This document shows positions 58,485 to 64,000 of a DNA stretch of 64,000 bases, piece by piece. The notes under the pieces are model-generated. The model saw nothing but the letters and a program-made list of their open reading frames with translations. It made no database searches and was not told where the DNA came from. Made by a program: the position numbers and the translations under genes. Numbering within the stretch: position 1 is the first letter of the stretch; the number at the start of each line of letters is the position of its first letter. Location of the stretch: NCBI RefSeq assembly GCF_014647595.1, contig NZ_BMPM01000002.1, positions 124,001-188,000 on the forward strand, given 5' to 3'. This DNA is from Paenarthrobacter histidinolovorans (GTDB lineage Bacteria; Actinomycetota; Actinomycetes; Actinomycetales; Micrococcaceae).

Positions 58485-59606
58485 TCAGGCGAAAAACGCC
58501 CCGCGAAGCTGCCGCGACAACTGTCCGATTTCGGTGAGGAAGCCGTCGTGGCCGATCGGTGCCTCGATGGTGTGGACCTGGACATCACCCGGAAGCGCCG
58601 CCGCCAGTTCATGTGACTGGGCCGGGAAGTACAGACGGTCCGTGTCCACTGCGGCCACAAAGAAGTCAGCGGTGGCACGCGAAAGAGCTTCCTGCAGAGT
58701 GCCCCGCCCCCGCGTGACGTCGTGGGACATCAATGCTTCGGTGATGGCGATGTAGCTGTTCGCATCGAAGCGCCGCACAAGTTTTGTCCCCTGGTGGTCC
58801 AGGTAGCTTTCCACCTGGTAGCGTCCTCGCTCCCCCAGGACTGCCGCGGCGAGCGGCGTCTCCTGCTGCTGGGCTTCCCGGCCGAAGCGGAGATCCAGTT
58901 CCAGCGCGGAACGGTAGGTGATGTGCGCAATCCGGCGGGCCAGGGCAAGTCCGTGTTCCGGCGCCGGACCGTCGTAATAGTCACCGTTGTTGAAATGCGG
59001 GTCCTGCCGGATGGCCAGGGTCTGGGCCTGCGCAAAAGCAATCTGTTCGGCGGTGCTGTAGGCGCCGACAGAAATAACGGCGCACCTGTTGACCCTCTCC
59101 GGGAACGTGACAGCCCACTCCAGGGCCCTGGCCCCACCCATCGATCCGCCCAGGACAGCGTGCCAGGCTGCAATCCCCAACAGATCCGCCAGGCGGGCTT
59201 CAGCCTCCGTGCTGTCGCGAAGAGTGACCAGGGGGAACCGTGAGCCCCACGGCTTGCCGTCCGGCGCCTCCGAGGAGGGGCCGGTGCTGCCATAACAGCC
59301 ACCCACGATGTTGATGGAGACCACGAAGAACCTGTTGGTGTCGATGGTGGCGCCCGGGCCCACGAGCTGCTCCCACCACCCTTCCTCGTCCGTGGCTCCG
59401 CGGGCTACGTGGGTGCTGCCCGTCAGCGCATGCTGGATGAGCACGGCGTTGGAAGCATCGGCGTTTAGTCGTCCCCAGGTTTCGTAGGCCAGCACGACGT
59501 TGGGGAGATAACCGCCGGCTTCGAGCGCCAGCGGCCCTATGCCCGCGTACTTAACGGTTCCGTCTTCTTCTCCGGATTTGGGAAGGGCTGTAGCAGTGAT
59601 GGTCAT
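58485..59606 (-). CDS. metX: Homoserine O-acetyltransferase
   Basis: A 373-residue alpha/beta hydrolase-type acyltransferase that makes O-acetylhomoserine for methionine synthesis. Nucleophile S155 in AVLGGSMGGARALEWAVTFP; GGCYGSTGPSS and the C-terminal DRLYFPAQSHELA with H-bearing GHDGFLTEI. ATG 59606 is the start; the open frame upstream to 59729 is the SAM-IV leader and is not coding. The gene follows the leader and lies behind metY in the same direction. Confidence 0.94.
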   Translation of the reverse strand: MTITATALPKSGEEDGTVKYAGIGPLALEAGGYLPNVVLAYETWGRLNADASNAVLIQHALTGSTHVARGATDEEGWWEQLVGPGATIDTNRFFVVSINIVGGCYGSTGPSSEAPDGKPWGSRFPLVTLRDSTEAEARLADLLGIAAWHAVLGGSMGGARALEWAVTFPERVNRCAVISVGAYSTAEQIAFAQAQTLAIRQDPHFNNGDYYDGPAPEHGLALARRIAHITYRSALELDLRFGREAQQQETPLAAAVLGERGRYQVESYLDHQGTKLVRRFDANSYIAITEALMSHDVTRGRGTLQEALSRATADFFVAAVDTDRLYFPAQSHELAAALPGDVQVHTIEAPIGHDGFLTEIGQLSRQLRGAFFA

Positions 59607-59624
59607 TCCTTTGACACCTAACCT

Positions 59625-59738
59625 CGCGCTTGCCCGTCGCCTTGGGTGCGAACAGGCCAGGTCTTCACCCGGGGCACCCCACCGCGGAGGAGGGTTGCCG
59701 GCCAGCAAGCCGGGGCTATCTGCTGGCACTCATGACCT
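59625..59738 (-). promoter_or_regulatory. SAM-IV-type riboswitch in the metX leader
   Basis: On the minus strand the leader begins GGTCATGAGTGCCAGC at 59737, followed by GCCCCGGCTTGCTGGCCGGC and GGGGTGCCCCGGGTGAAGACC. These are the core sequences of the SAM-IV class, which is known almost only from actinobacteria. GGTC and GACC close the outer stem. The 3' part (to about 59625) holds the extra pseudoknot region. It lies directly before metX and should lower its expression when S-adenosylmethionine is plentiful. Confidence 0.88.
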
Positions 59739-59820
59739 AATACGTAGAGTCTAGGAAAGACACCACCGTTCTGGCGAAGAATGTGACACCAGTGTGACGT
59801 TCAAGGGCAGCTTCATTCAT

Positions 59821-59882
59821 AAAAGAGCACTCCCGGGTACCGTCCGGCGAATAATCGTCGATCCGGACGGCACCCGGGTGCC
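59821..59882 (-). terminator. Terminator after metY
   Basis: GCACCCGGGTGCCGTCCGG pairs with CCGGACGGTACCCGGGAGTGC across a 15-base loop; TCTTTTAT follows on the minus strand. It separates the metY transcript from the metX leader. Confidence 0.88.
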
Positions 59883-59923
59883 TCAGTCAGCGAGGTGGAT
59901 CACCTGCAGGCGTGAGCTGCCTT

Positions 59924-61240
59924 TCAGGCGCCCTTGGCGGCACGGAAGCCGGCTTCGAGGTCGGCGATGATGTCGTCAATGTGCTCAATGCCCACGGACA
60001 AGCGGACCAGACCCGGGTTGACGCCGGCCACGAGCTGCTGCTCCGCAGTCAGCTGGCTGTGCGTGGTCGACGCCGGGTGGATGACCAGGGAGCGGACGTC
60101 GCCGATGTTGGCAACGTGGGAGTGCAGCTCCAGACCGTCCACAAAGCGCTTGCCCGCTTCTACGCCACCTTTGATATTGAAGGCCACGATGGCACCCGTG
60201 CCCTGCGGACCATATTTCCGGCCCCGCTCGTACCAGGGGCTGGACGGCAGGCCGGCGTAGGCGACCGATTCGACGTCGTCGTGGGCTTCCAGCCATTGCG
60301 CCACCTTGGTGGCGTTGGCAACGTGGCGTTCCACCCGAAGGCTCAAGGTCTCCAGGCCCTGGGCGATGAGGAAGGCGTTGAACGGCGACACTGCCGAGCC
60401 GAGGTCGCGAAGGAGCTGGACACGGGCCTTCAGGATGTAGGAAAGGTTGGCTCCGAGGGCGCCATCCTTGCCCAGATCTCGTGCGTAAACCAAGCCGTTG
60501 TAGCTGGGATCCGGGGTGTTGAAGCCGGGGAACCGCTCCGGGTCCTTGCCGAAGTCGAAGTTGCCCGAGTCCACGATCACGCCGGCGATCGCCGAACCGT
60601 GTCCGCCGAGGTACTTGGTGGCGGAGTGGACCACAATGTCCGCACCCCATTCGATGGGCCGGATCAGGTAAGGGGTGGAGAGCGTGTTGTCGACGATCAG
60701 CGGCACGCCTGCCTCGTGCGCAACGCGGGCAACGCCTTCAATATCCAACACGTCCTGGCGTGGGTTGGAGACAACTTCGCCGAAGAACAGCTTGGTGTTC
60801 GGCTGGACGGCGTCACGCCACTGCTCAAGGTTGTCCGGGTCCTCGACGAAGGTCACGGAGATGCCGAACTTCTTCAGCGTATGGGCCAACAGGTTGTAGG
60901 TGCCACCGTAGAGGCTGGGGCTGGCGACGACGTGGTCACCGGCCTCGGCGATGTTCAGGATGGCAAACGTCTCCGCTGCCTGGCCGGAGCTGAGCAGCAG
61001 CGCGCCCAGGCCGCCTTCAAGGCTGGCGACCCGCTGCTCCACGGCATCCTGGGTGGGGTTGCCGATCCGGGTGTAGATCGGGGCCAGTTCGGCCAGGGCA
61101 AAGCGGTTGGCGGCGCTTTCAGCGCTCGGGAAAACGAACGACGTCGTCTGGTAGATCGGCAGGGAACGCGCTCCCGTGGCGGCATCCGGCTCTTGGCCTG
61201 CATGGATCTGGCGGGTTTCGAAAGACCATCCTTGGGACAT
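59924..61240 (-). CDS. metY: O-acetylhomoserine sulfhydrylase (aminocarboxypropyltransferase)
   Basis: A 438-residue PLP enzyme of the Cys/Met metabolism family. Schiff-base lysine K209 in [33 protein letters not shown] and [20 protein letters not shown] are family sequences. It makes homocysteine from O-acetylhomoserine and sulfide, taking the product of metX. The start ATG 61240 ([15 protein letters not shown]) has AGGAGAACTCC upstream. Its own upstream region does not show a SAM-IV core. Confidence 0.94.
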   Translation of the reverse strand: MSQGWSFETRQIHAGQEPDAATGARSLPIYQTTSFVFPSAESAANRFALAELAPIYTRIGNPTQDAVEQRVASLEGGLGALLLSSGQAAETFAILNIAEAGDHVVASPSLYGGTYNLLAHTLKKFGISVTFVEDPDNLEQWRDAVQPNTKLFFGEVVSNPRQDVLDIEGVARVAHEAGVPLIVDNTLSTPYLIRPIEWGADIVVHSATKYLGGHGSAIAGVIVDSGNFDFGKDPERFPGFNTPDPSYNGLVYARDLGKDGALGANLSYILKARVQLLRDLGSAVSPFNAFLIAQGLETLSLRVERHVANATKVAQWLEAHDDVESVAYAGLPSSPWYERGRKYGPQGTGAIVAFNIKGGVEAGKRFVDGLELHSHVANIGDVRSLVIHPASTTHSQLTAEQQLVAGVNPGLVRLSVGIEHIDDIIADLEAGFRAAKGA

Positions 61241-61395
61241 GGAGTTCTCCTGTTCGTGGCGCATGTGGTCGGTGGAATAGCTGTGGGAAGGAAGCTGCGG
61301 CCAGTCTAGGAAGTGTCCGGGTCCTTGGACAGCTTTGTGACGCCAGCAGAATATTTGGGGTCTTTTGCGACCTTCCATGAAGCCCGCTGGAAGAT

Positions 61396-61415
61396 CCCAC
61401 CTTAGTTAGGGTGGG
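61396..61415. promoter_or_regulatory. Inverted repeat CCCACCTTAGTTAGGGTGGG between metY and the VOC gene
   Basis: Interrupted palindrome (CCCACC / GGTGGG with one mismatch pair inside) 41 bp before the VOC ATG and 156 bp before metY. Candidate operator for either divergent gene; regulator unknown. Confidence 0.4.
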
Positions 61416-61455
61416 CTTAGCTGAGACACCGATCACAAAGTGCCAAGATGAAGCC

Positions 61456-62094
61456 ATGCGCATGGATCACGTCTCTTACGCCTGTGAACGAGATGGCCTC
61501 TTGGCCACTACCGAACGAATTTCCGCGGCTCTGGGAGTGGACGCAGTCCGGGGCGGAGTGCACCCGCGCTTCGGCACCCGGAACATGATCATTCCCCTTG
61601 CGGACAACAAGTATCTGGAAGTCGTGGAGGTTCTGGACCACCCCGCTTCCGACAAAGCACCCTTTGGCCAAGCGGTCCGTGCACGTTCAGCCGCCGGCGG
61701 CGGCTGGATGGGCTGGTGCGTCGCAGTTGACGACCTCGCCCCGTTTGAGGAACGCCTCGGCCGCGCAGCAGTCCCGGGCAACCGCAAGTTCCCGGACGGC
61801 CGCGAACTGGTATGGCAGCAGATTGGCATCCTCGGCCTGATCGCTGACCCCCAGGTGCCCTACCTGCTCAAGTGGGAGGGCGACCCCTCACTGCACCCAT
61901 CCAAGGTCTACGAGAGCGACGTCAAGATGTCCAGCCTCACGATCGCAGGTTCGGCGGAACGCGTGACCGAATGGCTGGGCGAGCCTGTGGAGAAGCCCCT
62001 TGAGGACGTCGCGGTCCAGTGGATAGCACCGCGCGGCACGCCGGGCATCATGGCTGTCACTTTCGAAACCGCCTCCGGAGCCGTCACCATCTGA
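61456..62094 (+). CDS. VOC (glyoxalase-like) family protein
   Basis: A 212-residue protein with the Glyoxalase_3-like fold: MDHVSYACERDGLLATTERI at the N-terminus and RNMIIPLADNKYLEVVEVLD as the second half-site. The C-half KMSSLTIAGSAERVTEWLGE is the second VOC module. ATG 61456 is used; ATG 61462 is an option. Metal-dependent enzyme or binding protein of unknown substrate. Divergent from metY. Confidence 0.8.
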   Translation: MRMDHVSYACERDGLLATTERISAALGVDAVRGGVHPRFGTRNMIIPLADNKYLEVVEVLDHPASDKAPFGQAVRARSAAGGGWMGWCVAVDDLAPFEERLGRAAVPGNRKFPDGRELVWQQIGILGLIADPQVPYLLKWEGDPSLHPSKVYESDVKMSSLTIAGSAERVTEWLGEPVEKPLEDVAVQWIAPRGTPGIMAVTFETASGAVTI

Positions 62095-62235
62095 CCGTTC
62101 CTCTGATCCGGGCTGGTCCCGGCCCTGGACACCTCTGTCCAGAGAAATACTTCGGCCGCCATCAGCGGGTGCCAATGACGTCACCCACCGATGGCGGCCG
62201 GATACATTTAACGGCTGCACGGCTGCAACGGCTGA

Positions 62236-63009
62236 TCAGCCCAGGCCCACCGCTTTGCCGAACAGGCTGAATCCAACGAACGCCACAATGTCCAGCAGGG
62301 CGTGAGCAATCACCAACGGCATCACCCTCTTGGTCCTGGTGTAGATCCACCCAAAGACCAGGCCCATCACCACATTGCCAATGAACGGGCCAAAGCCCTG
62401 GTAGAGGTGGTAACTCCCACGAAGAACGGCACTGGCGACGATGCCCACCGGCACGCTCCAGCCGAACTTGCCGAAGCGGTCCAGGAGGTATCCCACCACG
62501 ATCACCTCTTCCACGATCGCATGGCGTATGGCCGAGAGGATCAGCACGGGAACCGTCCACCAGTAGGCATCCAGGCCGCTGGGCACAATGGACGTGGTGA
62601 TTCCGAGCGCCCGGCCTGCCGCATAGAGGCCCAAGGACGGTATGCCGATGAGCGCAGCCAAGCCCAGGCCTTGGAGCAGGTCCTTGCCGGGGCGGGCCAG
62701 GTTGAAGCCGAGCCGGGCGAACGCCGAACCTCCTTCACCGTCCCTGGTGGCCTGGACATGCGTGGACAGGAAGTAGAACACCAGGGCCACGGGCACCAAG
62801 GCGAACACGATATCCAGGAGTTGGTAGGTGAGATCGAAATACTCGCGGGTGCTCTGGGACCTGTTCAGGGTGGATGTTGCATCGGCCAGTGGCGCCCGCG
62901 TCATCTTGTCCAGCAGTTGCACCACGGAGTAGACGGCTGACTGGCCCAGGGACAGGCCCAGGACAATGAGCACTTCGGCGCGCAGCCGGCGACGGGAAGC
63001 AAGGAACAT
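62236..63009 (-). CDS. CPBP family intramembrane metalloprotease
   Basis: A 257-residue protein with about seven membrane helices. The CPBP (Rce1/Abi-type) motifs are IVEEVIVVGYLLDRFG (motif 1, EE with Arg replaced further on), GSYHLYQGFGPFIGNVVMGL (motif 2) and VIAHALLDIVAF (motif 3, HxxxD). Members trim or process membrane peptides or prenylated proteins. Single gene; substrate unknown. Confidence 0.88.
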   Translation of the reverse strand: MFLASRRRLRAEVLIVLGLSLGQSAVYSVVQLLDKMTRAPLADATSTLNRSQSTREYFDLTYQLLDIVFALVPVALVFYFLSTHVQATRDGEGGSAFARLGFNLARPGKDLLQGLGLAALIGIPSLGLYAAGRALGITTSIVPSGLDAYWWTVPVLILSAIRHAIVEEVIVVGYLLDRFGKFGWSVPVGIVASAVLRGSYHLYQGFGPFIGNVVMGLVFGWIYTRTKRVMPLVIAHALLDIVAFVGFSLFGKAVGLG

Positions 63010-63071
63010 GTACCTATCTTGCCCGCAGTTCCTGCCTCTTTGCCGGGAACCGCCACCCTATGCTTGGTGGG

Positions 63072-63752
63072 ATGGGTGCTCCAGAGAGAATATTCATGAT
63101 CCGGCACGGACAGTCCGCCGCGAACGCCGACACGTCCATCTACAACCGTGTTCCGGATTACCGGATCCCACTGACCGATCAGGGCGTGGAACAAGCGCGG
63201 CTGGCTGGCGAGGACCTGAGGCGCAAGCTCGACGGGCAGCAGGTCTGCGTATATGTTTCCCCCTACTTGCGCGCCTACCAGACGCTGGAAGCCCTCAACC
63301 TGGGGCCCCTGGTTGAGCGCGTCATCGAAGAGCCGCGGCTCCGTGAGCAGGACTGGGCGAATTTCCAGATCGCCGGTGACATTGAGGACCAGAAGGAACT
63401 CAGGAACCTCTACGGCCACTTCTTCTACCGCTTCCGCGAAGGCGAGTCAGGCTCGGATGTCTACGACCGGGTGTCCTCGTTCATGGAGACGCTCTACCGG
63501 CACTGGCAAAAGCCCACGTACGCGCCAAACACCTTGCTGGTGACGCATGGGCTGACAATGCGGCTGTTCTGCATGCGCTGGTTCCACTGGACCGTGGAGT
63601 ACTTTGAGTCGCTCAACAATCCGGGTAACGCTGAGCTACGCACGCTGGTGAAGAACGACGACGAGCAGTACAGTCTGGATCTGCCGTTCAGCCAGTGGGT
63701 ACCAAGGGATGTGGACGATTCGGTGCTCCACGCCCCAAGAATGCGGTTCTGA
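63072..63752 (+). CDS. Histidine phosphatase (phosphoglycerate mutase-like)
   Basis: A 226-residue phosphatase. The RHG motif is FMIRHGQSAANAD; the second His is in LLVTHGLTMRLFCMRWF and the glutamate region is LREQDWANFQ. ATG 63072 (MGAPERIFMIRHG) is chosen over the ATG at 63060. Acts on small phosphate esters or phosphoproteins; no partner in the window. Confidence 0.85.
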   Translation: MGAPERIFMIRHGQSAANADTSIYNRVPDYRIPLTDQGVEQARLAGEDLRRKLDGQQVCVYVSPYLRAYQTLEALNLGPLVERVIEEPRLREQDWANFQIAGDIEDQKELRNLYGHFFYRFREGESGSDVYDRVSSFMETLYRHWQKPTYAPNTLLVTHGLTMRLFCMRWFHWTVEYFESLNNPGNAELRTLVKNDDEQYSLDLPFSQWVPRDVDDSVLHAPRMRF

Positions 63753-63761
63753 AGGTCCGTA

Positions 63762-64000
63762 TCAACCTGCGGGTGCGACGATAACCTCCGTGCCGTTGGC
63801 TTCGAACGCTGCTTTGTCGGCCGGGCTGATCCCGGAATCGGTGATGAGATGCCGGAAGTCGTAGCCGGCCATGGCCGCAAAGGACCGCCTGCGCACCTTC
63901 GAGGAATCGGCCACCACATAGGACTCCGTGGCCCGCCGTGCCATAACGGTATTCACCATGGCTTCGCCTTCATCGGTGATGGTGGGCCCGAGGTCCGGGT
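63762..64000 (-). CDS. DeoR/GlpR-type regulator, C-terminal sensor domain (partial)
   Basis: The last 78 codons of a gene that enters from the right edge. The visible part, from DLGPTITDEGEAMVNTVMAR to FEANGTEVIVAPAG, is the end of a DeoR C-terminal sugar-phosphate sensor domain (RRATESYVVADSSKVRRRSF is typical). The DNA-binding part and the start are outside the window, so the target genes cannot be guessed. Confidence 0.85.
   Translation of the reverse strand, partial: PDLGPTITDEGEAMVNTVMARRATESYVVADSSKVRRRSFAAMAGYDFRHLITDSGISPADKAAFEANGTEVIVAPAG

Noticed and set aside
59607..59729. Possible 41-residue N-terminal extension of homoserine acetyltransferase
   Set aside because: The stretch is the SAM-IV-type leader; its translation has no counterpart in MetX proteins.

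Overview
The window is a high-GC actinobacterial chromosome segment, most likely from a member of the Micrococcaceae close to Arthrobacter/Paenarthrobacter. The reasons are GC-rich codon use with many GTG starts and 1- or 4-nt coupled overlaps, a DUF222/HNH protein of the type common in that family, a SAM-IV-type leader before metX, the rpsB-tsf-pyrH-frr-cdsA order, and a LytS/LytTR-linked acetate-type permease locus. No integrase, transposase, phage module or CRISPR array was seen, so this is core and shell chromosome rather than an island.

Layout. 1-5.2 kb: a leucine/isovalerate (liu-type) catabolic operon on the minus strand (carboxyltransferase, biotin carboxylase, acyl-CoA dehydrogenase) with a divergent TetR gene and two tandem candidate operators. 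5.3-8.4 kb: a DUF222/HNH protein, a GC-rich minisatellite and an SDR. 8.5-12.7 kb: a three-gene 2-oxoacid dehydrogenase operon (E1 alpha, E1 beta, E2) with a divergent Lrp/AsnC regulator. 12.8-15.9 kb: small membrane proteins and a PHP phosphoesterase. 15.9-21.9 kb: two DUF485-like/sodium-solute-symporter pairs flanking a LytS/LytTR two-component system. 22.6-27.5 kb: the conserved translation/lipid cluster rpsB-tsf-pyrH-frr-cdsA plus a DivIVA-repeat protein. 27.9-33.7 kb: an M23-like protein, an acyl-CoA dehydrogenase with a double palindrome upstream, a CAU tRNA, and a lipid-linked group (glycosyltransferase, DMT transporter, CDP-alcohol phosphotransferase, holin-X-like protein). 33.9-39.8 kb: an MFS exporter, a 59-aa glycine-zipper protein that is easily missed, a pseudo-rhomboid/DUF2156 aminoacyl-lipid synthase candidate and a membrane esterase. 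39.8-44.6 kb: two tRNA-Asn genes, dnaG, dgt, dusB. 44.7-49.7 kb: a two-component system with an ABC-2 exporter, and a YibE/F protein. 49.8-58.4 kb: an FAD oxidoreductase, a GNAT protein, glyS, a DMT transporter, an S4 protein, divergent hydrolases, an AlkZ-like protein and a SHOCT protein. 58.5-64 kb: metX with its SAM-IV leader, metY, a VOC protein, a CPBP protease, a histidine phosphatase and a cut DeoR-family regulator.

How parts work together. The liu operon and the 2-oxoacid dehydrogenase operon plausibly act in sequence in branched-chain amino acid breakdown. The two symporter loci with their sensor/regulator look like one monocarboxylate uptake module. The aminoacyl-lipid synthase candidate and the esterase form a make-and-remove pair for membrane lipid modification. 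The most unusual signals are at the DNA level: tandem duplications of 14-19 bp that copy the stop-codon segment of at least four genes, related 15-bp repeats inside coding regions, and a shared GTTAC-N6-GTAAC palindrome that links an acyl-CoA dehydrogenase to a pair of divergent hydrolase genes.
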